Below, piece by piece: positions 48,313 to 57,380 of a stretch of 64,000 nt of DNA; position 1 is the first letter of the stretch, and each line of letters opens with the position of its first letter. Made by a program: the position numbers and the translations under genes. Where the stretch lies: the NCBI GenBank assembly GCA_004366205.1, contig SIRW01000097.1, positions 1 to 64,000 of the forward strand, written 5' to 3'. The stretch comes from Actinomycetota bacterium (GTDB taxonomy: Bacteria; Actinomycetota; Acidimicrobiia; Acidimicrobiales; CADCSY01). The notes beneath the pieces are model-generated. The model saw only the letters and a program-made list of their open reading frames with translations. It had not been told where the DNA came from and did not search any database.

Positions 48313-49424
48313 GCGACCGGCTACGGGTGCTGCTGGTCGAGCCCTACTGCTCGGGATCGCACCGGGCGTGGGCCGAGGGCTACGCCCGCCACAGCCGCCA
48401 CCACGTGGAGGTCGTCGCCCACCACGGGTCGTTCTGGAAGTGGCGCATGCAGGGCGCGGCGCTCACGCTCGCCCACGACATCCGGGCCAGCGTGGCCGAA
48501 CGGGGCCGGCCCGACGTGCTGCTCGTCAGCGACATGGTCCACCTGCCCGCCCTCCTCGGCCTCGCCGGCGACGCGCTCGCCGGCGTGCCGGTGGTCCTGT
48601 ACCTGCACGAGAACCAGCTCACCTACCCGCTCCCGCCGGGCGAGACCCGGGACCTGACCTACGCCGTCACCAACTGGCTGAGCATGGCCGCCGCCGACGA
48701 GGTGTGGTGCAACTCGGCGTACCACCGCGACGAGCTGCTCGACGAGCTGCCCCGCCTGCTCAAGCACTTCCCCGACCACTCGCACCTGCCGCACCTCGAC
48801 GCCGTGGCCGCCCGCTGCCGCGTCGAGCCCGTGGGGGTCGACCTCGACCGGCTGGGCCGACCGGCAGAGCCCGACCTCGCCGCCCCGCCGCTCGTGCTCT
48901 GGAACCAGCGCTGGGAGTACGACAAGGACCCGGCCGCGCTGTTCCGGGCCCTGGGTGCCCTGGCCGGCGCCGGCCACGACTTCCGCGTCGCGCTCTGCGG
49001 CGAGACCTTCGCCCAGCAGCCGGCCGGCTTCGCGGAGGGGATCGCCCGTCTGGGCGACCGCGTCGTGCACGCCGGCTTCGCGCCGGAGGCCGACTACGTG
49101 GCGCTCCTGCGGCGTGCCGAGGTGGTGCTCAGCACCGCCCGCCACGAGTTCTTCGGCGTCGCCGTCGTCGAGGCGATGGGCGCCGGCGCGCTCCCCGTGC
49201 TGCCCCGCCGGCTCAGCTACCCCGAGCTCGTGCCCGCCGAGCACCACGGAACCTGCCTCTACGACGACCCCGACGGGCTCGTGGCCCGCCTGGCGTGGGC
49301 GCTCACCCATCGGGCCGAGGCCGCGGCCGTCGCCCGGGAGGTGGCGCGGGCCGTCGCCCGGTTCGCCTGGCCGGTCGTGGCGGGCTCCTACGACCGGGGC
49401 ATGGCGCGCGTGGCCCGGGTCTAG
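48309..49424 (+). CDS. DUF3524/GT-B glycosyltransferase, tRNA-queuosine alpha-mannosyltransferase (GTDC1)-like
   Basis: VLLVEPYCSGSHRAWAEGYARHSRHHVEVVAHHGSFWKWRMQGAALTLAHDI N-terminal signature; C-terminal GT4-like HEFFGVAVVEAMGAGALPVLPRRLSYPEL. Confidence 0.82.
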   Translation: MSDRLRVLLVEPYCSGSHRAWAEGYARHSRHHVEVVAHHGSFWKWRMQGAALTLAHDIRASVAERGRPDVLLVSDMVHLPALLGLAGDALAGVPVVLYLHENQLTYPLPPGETRDLTYAVTNWLSMAAADEVWCNSAYHRDELLDELPRLLKHFPDHSHLPHLDAVAARCRVEPVGVDLDRLGRPAEPDLAAPPLVLWNQRWEYDKDPAALFRALGALAGAGHDFRVALCGETFAQQPAGFAEGIARLGDRVVHAGFAPEADYVALLRRAEVVLSTARHEFFGVAVVEAMGAGALPVLPRRLSYPELVPAEHHGTCLYDDPDGLVARLAWALTHRAEAAAVAREVARAVARFAWPVVAGSYDRGMARVARV

Positions 49425-49476
49425 GACGTTCGGTTCATCCGGCAAATGGGCCTTCATCGGACATTCCCGGGGACCG

Positions 49477-50472
49477 ATGCTGTGGTGCATGGGTGAGGAC
49501 CGTTGGGGCTCGGCACGCGAGCGGCGCCACCAGGCGCACGCCCTGGCGCTGCTGTTCGCGGCCGGCACGACGATCGGCTACCTCGGCCTGCTCCTGCCCC
49601 GGGGGCCCGAGACGCTGGTCGCCCAGACGGCTGCGGCGATCTCGCTCGGCTACCCCACCGCGGCGATCCTCCTCGTCCTCGGTGAGCGCACCCCCCGCTG
49701 GCTGCTCAACGTGTTCCTGGCGGGCGGCACGCTGATCGTCACCGTCGGCGTGTACCTGGGCCGGGGTGGCCCGACCGGCACGGCCAGCGCGGTGATCCTC
49801 GTGTGGGTCGCGCTGTACGCGTTCGGCTTCCTGTCGGTACGGGAAGGGATGGCGCACCTCGGCTTCGTCCTCACCGCCTACGCCGTCGTGCTGGTGCTCC
49901 AGGAGGGGCCCGCCTACCCGGCCCAGTGGCTCGTGGTCGGAGGGACCCTGGTCGTCGCCGCCGTGGTCGTGGGGTCCCGGAACCGCCAGATCGAGCACCT
50001 CGCCGTCACCGACGTGCTCACGGGCCTGCCGAACCGGCGGGCCTGGCAGGACCTGATCCCGCGCGAGCTCGCCCGGGCCCGGCGCTACGGGCGGCCGTTG
50101 TGCGTCGCCGTGCTCGACCTGGACGGCTTCAAGCAGGTCAACGACGAGCGGGGCCACCACGCCGGCGACGCCGTCCTCGCCGACGTCGCCCGGCGGCTCG
50201 GCGCCGCCGTGCGCAAAGGCGACGTCGTCTGCCGCTACGGCGGCGACGAGTTCGCCCTCGTCATGCCCGACACCGGCATGGAGGAGTGCGGCGGGGTGGT
50301 CGACCGGCTCCGCACGGTCATGCCCCCGCAGGTCGCGTTCTCCTTCGGGGTGGCGTGCTGGGACGGCGAGGAGGACGCGGAGGCCCTGCTCGAGCGGGCC
50401 GACCGCGAGCTCTACCGCGCCAAGGCGGCTCGGGCGGTGCGGCCCGAGCGCCCCGAGCCCGAGCCGGTCTGA
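49477..50472 (+). CDS. Membrane-bound diguanylate cyclase (GGDEF)
   Basis: N-terminal TMs, VTDVLTGLPNRRAW, LDLDGFKQVNDERGHHAGDAVL, RKGDVVCRYGGDEFALVMP. Confidence 0.95.
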   Translation: MLWCMGEDRWGSARERRHQAHALALLFAAGTTIGYLGLLLPRGPETLVAQTAAAISLGYPTAAILLVLGERTPRWLLNVFLAGGTLIVTVGVYLGRGGPTGTASAVILVWVALYAFGFLSVREGMAHLGFVLTAYAVVLVLQEGPAYPAQWLVVGGTLVVAAVVVGSRNRQIEHLAVTDVLTGLPNRRAWQDLIPRELARARRYGRPLCVAVLDLDGFKQVNDERGHHAGDAVLADVARRLGAAVRKGDVVCRYGGDEFALVMPDTGMEECGGVVDRLRTVMPPQVAFSFGVACWDGEEDAEALLERADRELYRAKAARAVRPERPEPEPV

Positions 50473-50515
50473 CCGCCGGCGGGCCCGGCGGGCCCCCACC
50501 GGTAGCCTGACCACC

Positions 50516-52204
50516 ATGACCATGTCCTACGAGGAGGCGACCGCGCGCGTCACGGCGCCCGGCGAGCGCTTCGAGACCACGCAGGTCGAGGTGCGGGGCG
50601 TCACCTACACCGTGTTCAGGAACGCCCCGCCGCACCTGCGGGCCGTGTTCGACACGGCCCGGTCGCGTGGCGACGACGTGTTCCTCGTCTACGAGGACGA
50701 GCGCTGGACCTTCGAGCAGGTGATGCGCCACGTCGACGCCCTCGGCGCCCTGCTGGTCACCCGCTACGGCGTGCAGAAGGGCGACCGGGTCGCCATCGGC
50801 ATGCGCAACTACCCCGAGTGGGTCATCGCCTTCGCCGCCATCACCTCGATCGGCGCGGTGTCGGTGTCGCTGAACGCCTGGTGGACCGAGGACGAGCTCG
50901 ACTACGCCCTCGACGACAGCGGAGCGACCGTGCTCGTCGCCGACCGGGAGCGGGTCGAGCGGGCCCTGGCCACGCCCTCGGGCCGCGCCGTGCGCATCCT
51001 GGGGGTGCGCCTCGGCGAGGACGGGCCCGGCGGTGTCGACCGCTGGGAGGAGGTGCTGCCGCTCGGCGCCGAGCTCCCCGACGTCGACATCGACCCCGAC
51101 GACGACGCCACCATCCTCTACACCTCCGGCACCACCGGCCGTCCCAAGGGCGCGGTGTCCACCCACCGGGCCATCGTCCAGGCCCTGCTCGGCTTCGGGT
51201 GCCGCACCGCCGTGGGCCGGCTGCGCCGCCCCGAGGACCAGCCCACCCCCGACCACCCACCGGCGTTCATCCTGGTCGTGCCGCTGTTCCACGTGACGGG
51301 GTGCGTGCCGGTCATGCTCTCGTGCTTCTCGGCCGGCATGAAGCTGGTCATCATGTACAAGTGGGACCCCGAGCGGGCCCTCGAGCTGATCGAGCGCGAG
51401 CGCGTCACCAACTTCGTGGGCGTGCCCACGCAGAGCTGGGACCTCCTCGAGTCGCCTCGCTTCGGCGACTTCGACACCTCCAGCCTCGTCTCCGTGGGAG
51501 GCGGGGGTGCGCCGGCGCCACCGGAACTGGTCCGCCGGGTCGCCACCAGCTTCAGCAAAGCCCGGCCCGGCATCGGCTACGGCATGACCGAGACCAACGC
51601 CTACGGCCCACAGAACTCAGGCGTCGACTACATCGAGCACCCCACCAGCACCGGCCGGGCCACACCGATCCTCGAGATCGAGGTCCGCGACCCCGACGGG
51701 AACCCCGTCCCCACCGGCGAGCGGGGCGAGATCTGGTTCAAGGGCCCCAACCTGATCCGGGGCTACTGGAACAAGCCCGAGGCGACCGCCGAGACCATCG
51801 TCGACGGCTGGCTGCGGACCGGCGACATCGGCCGCGTCGACGAGGAGGGCTTCGTCTACGTCCAGGACCGCGCCAAGGACATGGTGCTGCGCGCCGGCGA
51901 GAACGTGTACTGCGCCGAGGTGGAGGCCGTCCTCTACGAGCACCCGGCCGTGTACGAGGCCGCCGTCTTCGGCGTGCCCCACGAGCGGCTCGGCGAGGAG
52001 GTGGCCGCCGCCGTCGTGACCCGGTCGGGCGAGACCGTCACCGTCGAGGAGCTGCAGGCCCACGTGCGGGCCCGACTGGCCGAGTTCAAGGTGCCCACCC
52101 GGGTGCTGCTCCAGGCCGAGCAGCTGCCCCGCAACGCCTCGGGCAAGATCCTCAAGCGCGAGCTGCGCGACCGGCTCGTCGCGGAGACCGCCACCGCGCC
52201 CTGA
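50516..52204 (+). CDS. AMP-binding acyl-CoA synthetase
   Basis: ILYTSGTTGRPKGAVSTHRAI, GYGMTETNAYGP, GWLRTGDIGRVDEEGFVYVQDRAKDMVLRAGENVYCAEVE, RNASGKILKREL. Confidence 0.95.
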   Translation: MTMSYEEATARVTAPGERFETTQVEVRGVTYTVFRNAPPHLRAVFDTARSRGDDVFLVYEDERWTFEQVMRHVDALGALLVTRYGVQKGDRVAIGMRNYPEWVIAFAAITSIGAVSVSLNAWWTEDELDYALDDSGATVLVADRERVERALATPSGRAVRILGVRLGEDGPGGVDRWEEVLPLGAELPDVDIDPDDDATILYTSGTTGRPKGAVSTHRAIVQALLGFGCRTAVGRLRRPEDQPTPDHPPAFILVVPLFHVTGCVPVMLSCFSAGMKLVIMYKWDPERALELIERERVTNFVGVPTQSWDLLESPRFGDFDTSSLVSVGGGGAPAPPELVRRVATSFSKARPGIGYGMTETNAYGPQNSGVDYIEHPTSTGRATPILEIEVRDPDGNPVPTGERGEIWFKGPNLIRGYWNKPEATAETIVDGWLRTGDIGRVDEEGFVYVQDRAKDMVLRAGENVYCAEVEAVLYEHPAVYEAAVFGVPHERLGEEVAAAVVTRSGETVTVEELQAHVRARLAEFKVPTRVLLQAEQLPRNASGKILKRELRDRLVAETATAP

Positions 52205-52207
52205 GCG

Positions 52208-53572
52208 TTACGGGCCGCCCGGCCCGGGAGCCCGCAGCGCGACCGCCGGGCGGCGGGGCACGGTCTCGGTGGCGACGAGGGCGAACAGCAGCGTGCTGCC
52301 CGCCACCAGCCCGGCGTTGGCCCACAGCCCGCCCCCGATCGAGGTGGCGTCCGCCAGCGCGCCCAGCAACGGCGGGCCCAGCACGAAGCCGGCGTCCCCG
52401 GCCGACCGGTACAGGCCCAGGGCGAGGCCCCGCACCCGCTCGGGCGCGATGTCGGCCGCGTAGGCCGCCGGGGCGGGGCCCGCGATCGACGTGCCGATCG
52501 ACATGACCACCGCCGCCACCACGAACGCGGTCTGGGTGGTGGCGGTGGCCAGCAGGGCGAGGCTGGCGGCGGTCACGAGCCCGCTGGGCACGATCGCCCG
52601 CTTGCGCCCGACGTGGTCCGCGAGCCACGAGGCGGGGGCGATGCCGGCGAGGTTGATCAGCGCCATCACCGTGAACAGCAGGCCGAGCCCGCCCATCGAG
52701 AAGCCGAGCTGGGTGACGGCCAGCAGCGGCACGAGCGTGAGCCGCCCCGCGGTGCGGGTCACGAAGATCACCATCGTCAGCACCGACACCGCGACGAAGT
52801 CCAGGGTCACGACGAGGCGCAGGCGGGGCCAGCGGCGGGTGGGCCCGTCCGCGCTGCTCGCCGTGCTCTCGGGCGGGGCGCCGGGCCCCGGCGGTGCCCC
52901 AGCGGGCGCGACCGGGTTCCCCGGCGCCGGCGCGGCGGGTGCGGCCTCGGGGTCGCCGGGCGCGCCGGGGTCGACGGCCTGGGCGGGGCGGGTCTCGGGG
53001 AGGCGCAGGTGTGCGTACAGGCCGGCTGCCAGCGCGAGGCCGCCCACCACATAGAACGGCGCCCGCAGCCCGAACCCCTCGGCCAGGAAGCCGCCGAGGG
53101 CCGGGCCGATGGCGACCCCGAGCAGCAGCCCGCCCTGGTTGGTGCCGATGAACCGGGCCCGGTTGGCGGCGGTGGAGATGTCGGCCAGGTAGATGTACGC
53201 CCCCGTCATGTACATGGCCGAGCCGGCCCCGGCGACCACCCGCCACGCCAGCAGCGCTTCGATGCCCGGCGCCAGGCCGGACCCGACCATGCCCACCGCC
53301 GTGACCACGGGGCCGCCCACCAGCAGCACCCGCCGGCCCCGCCGGTCGGCGAGCGACCCGAGGGGGACGTTGAGCACGAGGCGGGCCAGGGCGAACGCCG
53401 TGAGGGTGAGCCCCACCGTGGCGACGCCCACGCCGAAGCTCTCGGCGAACAGCGGCAGCACCGGTGCCACCACGCCCTGGCCGGCCATCACGAGCACGGT
53501 CGAGGCCGTGATCATGAGCAGCCGCTCGTTCTCCCGCAGGGCGCGCACGCCCCGTGCCAGGGCCCGGACCAT
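52208..53572 (-). CDS. MFS transporter
   Basis: 12-TM pattern; LGSLADRRGRRVLLVGG loop motif. Confidence 0.92.
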   Translation of the reverse strand: MVRALARGVRALRENERLLMITASTVLVMAGQGVVAPVLPLFAESFGVGVATVGLTLTAFALARLVLNVPLGSLADRRGRRVLLVGGPVVTAVGMVGSGLAPGIEALLAWRVVAGAGSAMYMTGAYIYLADISTAANRARFIGTNQGGLLLGVAIGPALGGFLAEGFGLRAPFYVVGGLALAAGLYAHLRLPETRPAQAVDPGAPGDPEAAPAAPAPGNPVAPAGAPPGPGAPPESTASSADGPTRRWPRLRLVVTLDFVAVSVLTMVIFVTRTAGRLTLVPLLAVTQLGFSMGGLGLLFTVMALINLAGIAPASWLADHVGRKRAIVPSGLVTAASLALLATATTQTAFVVAAVVMSIGTSIAGPAPAAYAADIAPERVRGLALGLYRSAGDAGFVLGPPLLGALADATSIGGGLWANAGLVAGSTLLFALVATETVPRRPAVALRAPGPGGP

Positions 53573-53633
53573 CCGCGCATCCTGCCAGCCCGCCGGCCGG
53601 CGGCCACCGGCGCGTGTGCTCGAATGGCCCCTC

Positions 53634-54536
53634 GTGACCTACTCGATCATCGCCCGCGACCCCGACACCGGCGAGATGGGCCTGGCCTCGCAGTCCCAGG
53701 CGTTCGCCGTGGGCAGCAGCGTGCCGTGGGCCGAACCCGGCCACGGGGTGATCGCCACCCAGTCGATGGGGGAGCCCATGTACGGCCAGCTCGGGCTCGA
53801 CCTCCTGAAGGGCGGGTTGACCGCCCCCGAGGCGCTGGCCGCCCTCCGCAGCATCGACCCCCACCCCGAGCGCCGGCAGGTGGCGATGCTCGACGCCACC
53901 GGCGCGCTCGACGTGTACACGGGCGAGGCCTGCGTGGCCGAGGCGGGGCACCAGGTAGGCGACGGGTGCTGGGCGTCGCTCGCCAACCTCGTGGCCTCCC
54001 CACGGGTGTGGGAAGCGATGATCGAGGGCTTCGAAGCGGCCACAGGCTCGCTCGCCCAGCGGCTCATGGCGGCGCTCGCCGCCGCCGAGGACGCCGGTGG
54101 GGACCTGCGGGGCAGGCGATCGGCCGCCGTGCTCGTGGTCCGGGCCGAGCGCACCGGCCGCCCGTGGCGGGACCAGGTGGTGGACCTGCGCGTCGACGAC
54201 CACCCCGATCCCGTCGCCGAGCTCACCCGGCTGGTCGCCCAGAGCGAGCGGTACCACCACACGGTCGAGGCCTTCGAGGCGGCGCTGAACGGCAACGCCC
54301 GCCGGGGCGTGGAGCTGCTCGAGGCGGTCGGCCCCGCCGACGTCGCCGCCGATCCCGACCAGGCGGTGTGGCGGGCCGTGGTCCACGCCCTCGCCGGCGA
54401 CGACGCCGAGGCCGGTCGGATCATGGGCGAGCTCGACCGCCGCGCCCCGGCGTTCGTCGAGGCGGCCCGCCGCTTCCTCGACGTGGGCCTCCTCCCCGAA
54501 CCCGACCGCTTCCGCCGGACCCTGCCCGGCAGGTGA
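53634..54536 (+). CDS. DUF1028 family protein (Ntn-hydrolase-like)
   Basis: TYSIIARDPDTGEMGLASQSQAFAVGSSVPWAEPGHGVIATQS...NLVASPRVWEAM. Confidence 0.9.
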   Translation: MTYSIIARDPDTGEMGLASQSQAFAVGSSVPWAEPGHGVIATQSMGEPMYGQLGLDLLKGGLTAPEALAALRSIDPHPERRQVAMLDATGALDVYTGEACVAEAGHQVGDGCWASLANLVASPRVWEAMIEGFEAATGSLAQRLMAALAAAEDAGGDLRGRRSAAVLVVRAERTGRPWRDQVVDLRVDDHPDPVAELTRLVAQSERYHHTVEAFEAALNGNARRGVELLEAVGPADVAADPDQAVWRAVVHALAGDDAEAGRIMGELDRRAPAFVEAARRFLDVGLLPEPDRFRRTLPGR

Positions 54537-54545
54537 CGCCGGCGG

Positions 54546-56303
54546 TCAGCGGCCGCGGGTGGCGCGGCGCAGGTCCTCCAGCGGCGCCTTGGGTTCTCGA
54601 TCCATGGTGAGCAGGCCGTTGGCTTCCTGGTAGGTGTCGGTGAGCTGCGTGTAGCACCAGCCCGCCAGCACGGGGCTGGCGCGCAGGGCGCCGGTCAGCT
54701 CGGCGTAGCGGGCGACGAGCTCGGCGCCGTCGGCGGCCCGGTGGTAGCCCCACGCCTCGCCGTCGGTGGCCAGGCCGATGCCGCCGTACTCGGTCACGAG
54801 CACCGGCGGGTCGGGCCGGTCGGGTGGCTGCACGACGAGCGTGCGCCCCACGGGGCCCGTGCCGGCGAGCAGGGCGTCCACGCTGGCCCGGTCGGCGTAC
54901 CGGGCCCGCACCCGCCCGGCGTCGCCGTCGTAGTCGTGGATGGCGACCACGTCACCGCCGACGGTCTCCCACCCGTCGTTGGCGACCACCGGCCGGGTGC
55001 CGTCGAGGGCCCGGGCGGTCTCGGTGAGGGCCCGCACGAGCGCCTGCTGGTCGGCCCGGCGGGCGACGTCGGGCACGCCCCACGACTCGTTGACCGGCAC
55101 CCACGCCACCACGCAGGGGTGGTCGCGGTGCGCCTCGACGATCGCCGCCCACTCGGCGAGGGCGCGCCGGGCGAAGCGGGGGGAGTGGGTGTGGGCGGAC
55201 GGGAGCTCCGACCACACCAGCACCCCGAGGCGGTCGGCCCACGCGTAGAAGCGGGGGTCTTCGACCTTCTGGTGCTTGCGGACCCCGTGGAACCCGAGCG
55301 CCCGCACCAGCTCCAGGTCGCGGCGCAGGGCGTCGCCGTCCGGCGGGGTGAGGCCGGTGCTGGGCCAGTAGCCCTGGTCGAGCACGAGGCGCAGCCGGGT
55401 GACCCGGCCGTTGATCCAGAAGCGCCCGTCGCGCAGCTCGACCGACCGCAGCCCGGTGTAGCTGCGCACCCGGTCGAGGGTCTCGCCACCGGCGGCGGAC
55501 AGGGTGAGCTCGGCGTCGATGAGGTTCGGCCGGTGGGGTGACCAGAGCAGCTCGTCGCGGTCGAACTGGCCGGTGTCGGCGAGCCCGAAGCGGCGGGTGA
55601 TCCGCTCGGCCGTGCAGGCGACGGTGTCGTCGACGAGGGTCCGGGCGCCGAGGGCCAGCTGCACCCGCAGCGTCGCGCCGGTGGGCACCGGCCCCGCCAG
55701 GTGCACGTCGAGGCCGACCTCGAGGCGCGCAGCGTCACCCGTCCAGCGCAGGCCGGCGATCGAGGAGCCGGGCACGCGCTCGAGCCACACGGTCTGCCAG
55801 ATGCCGCTGGTCCGGTCGTACCAGATGCCGTGCCGCTCGTCGCGCCAGGTCTGCTTGCCCCGGGGCTTGTCGAGCTCGTCGGGGTCGTCGAACGCCCGGA
55901 TCACGATCTCGCCGGCGCCACCGGGCGCCACCGCGTCGGTGATGTCGGCGGTGAAGGGCGTGTAGCCCCCCTCGTGGTCGGCGACGCGGTGGCCGTCCAC
56001 CCACACGGTGGCGGCGTGGTCGACGGCGTTGCAGTGCAGGAGCAGGCGGTCGCCGCCGGCCAGGGCGGGCACGTCGAGGTGCCGCCGGTACCAGTGCGCC
56101 CGGCACTTGGCCGGGTCGCCGACGCCGCTCGCGGGCGTCTCGGGCGCGAAGGGCACGGTGATGGTCCCGGCCCAGGGCACGTCCGCGGGCCGGCCGAGCT
56201 CGGCGCCGCCATCGGCATGGTGGTCCCAGGTGCCGTCGAGCGACCACCAGTGCTCGCGCACCAGCTGCGGACGGGGGTGCTCGGTCGGGTCGGCGAAGGT
56301 CAC
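54546..56303 (-). CDS. GH2 family glycoside hydrolase (beta-galactosidase/beta-glucuronidase-like)
   Basis: WSLDGTWDHH...WYRRHLDVP, GFHGVRKHQKVEDPRFYAWADRLGVLVWSE, VPVNESWGVP acid/base, VTEYGGIGL nucleophile. Confidence 0.93.
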   Translation of the reverse strand: MTFADPTEHPRPQLVREHWWSLDGTWDHHADGGAELGRPADVPWAGTITVPFAPETPASGVGDPAKCRAHWYRRHLDVPALAGGDRLLLHCNAVDHAATVWVDGHRVADHEGGYTPFTADITDAVAPGGAGEIVIRAFDDPDELDKPRGKQTWRDERHGIWYDRTSGIWQTVWLERVPGSSIAGLRWTGDAARLEVGLDVHLAGPVPTGATLRVQLALGARTLVDDTVACTAERITRRFGLADTGQFDRDELLWSPHRPNLIDAELTLSAAGGETLDRVRSYTGLRSVELRDGRFWINGRVTRLRLVLDQGYWPSTGLTPPDGDALRRDLELVRALGFHGVRKHQKVEDPRFYAWADRLGVLVWSELPSAHTHSPRFARRALAEWAAIVEAHRDHPCVVAWVPVNESWGVPDVARRADQQALVRALTETARALDGTRPVVANDGWETVGGDVVAIHDYDGDAGRVRARYADRASVDALLAGTGPVGRTLVVQPPDRPDPPVLVTEYGGIGLATDGEAWGYHRAADGAELVARYAELTGALRASPVLAGWCYTQLTDTYQEANGLLTMDREPKAPLEDLRRATRGR

Positions 56304-57274
56304 GGTAGCGTCCCGGCGCGCTCGATCGCCCCGTGGATGAGCTGGACCACGGCGGCGCCGTCGACGCCGAGGGCGACGTGGGCGTTGGGGTGGCCGGCCC
56401 AGCCCCGCGTGCCCCGACGCCGGTCGGCCACCGACATGCCCGCGGTGTCCCGGCCCGCCGTCTCGACGGCCACGTGGAGGTGCTCGAACTCGAACAGGTG
56501 CGGGTGGGTGAGCGCGGCGACGGCGCAGGGGTCGTGCAGCGGGGCGCGGGCGGGGAGCGCGGTCGCCTCGGCGCGACGCACCGTGGCGTCGAGCACGCCG
56601 GCCAGGAACCCCCCGAGGCGCCCGCCGCCGACGGCGCGGACCCGCTCGGCGTCCTCCCGGTCGATCAGCACCTGCTGGGTGACGTCGAGGCCGCACATGC
56701 GGATGGGCACGCCGCTGTCGAGCACCACCGCCGCGGCCTCCGGGTCGCACCAGAAGTTGAACTCAGCCGCCGGGGTCACGTTGCCGGTGGTCACGCCGCC
56801 GCCCATCAGCGAGATGCCGGCCAGGCGTCCGGCCAGGCCGGGGTCGGCGCGAAGTGCCAGGGCCACGTTCGTGAGCGGGCCGGTGGCCACCAGCCAGAGG
56901 CCCTCGACCGCCCGGCTCACCTCGAGCAGCCACTCCAGCGCGGTCGGGGCCGCCGGCTGCCTGGCCGGGGCGGGAACGGCCACCCCGCCGAGGCCGTCCT
57001 CGCCGTGCACGGCGGCGTCGTGCGTTGGCTCGCGCACGATCGGCCGGTCGGCGCCGGGGTGCACCTCCACGCCGATGCCGAGCAGCTCGACGGTGGCCAG
57101 GGCGTTGCGGGTGCAGTGCTCGAGCGGGGCGTTGCCCGACACGGTGGTGATGCCGACCAGCTCGCACTCGACGGCTGCGACCACGATGGCGATCACGTCG
57201 TCGTGCCCCGGGTCGCAGTCGACCACGACGCGGGGCCGCTCGATCGCCGGCACGGCGGCGTCGCTGCTCGTCAC
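56300..57274 (-). CDS. Inosine-uridine preferring nucleoside hydrolase
   Basis: VVVDCDPGHDDVIAIVVAA Asp-rich motif, GITTVSGNAPLEHCTRNAL, ISLMGGGV, EFNFWCDPEAA. Confidence 0.94.
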   Translation of the reverse strand: MTSSDAAVPAIERPRVVVDCDPGHDDVIAIVVAAVECELVGITTVSGNAPLEHCTRNALATVELLGIGVEVHPGADRPIVREPTHDAAVHGEDGLGGVAVPAPARQPAAPTALEWLLEVSRAVEGLWLVATGPLTNVALALRADPGLAGRLAGISLMGGGVTTGNVTPAAEFNFWCDPEAAAVVLDSGVPIRMCGLDVTQQVLIDREDAERVRAVGGGRLGGFLAGVLDATVRRAEATALPARAPLHDPCAVAALTHPHLFEFEHLHVAVETAGRDTAGMSVADRRRGTRGWAGHPNAHVALGVDGAAVVQLIHGAIERAGTLP

Positions 57275-57308
57275 CGTGCCGACGCTACCCGAGGCCCCAC
57301 GCCCCGAA

Positions 57309-57351
57309 CTGTGAGGATCTTCTGCCCTGTGCGGTGCAATGCTCCTCACAG
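57309..57351. promoter_or_regulatory. Inverted repeat CTGTGAGGA / TCCTCACAG in divergent intergenic region
   Basis: 9-bp perfect arms (57309-57317; 57343-57351), 25-nt spacer between divergent nucleoside hydrolase and hrpA genes. Confidence 0.6.
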
Positions 57352-57380
57352 AACGGAGGGGGGCGGGGCATCCTGAGGCG

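Noticed and set aside
31357-57274. A single polysaccharide-utilisation locus linking GH36 and GH2 (with GH13 and GH3 further upstream)
   Set aside because: The glycosidases are dispersed over about 50 kb among unrelated genes on both strands, without shared transporters or regulators.
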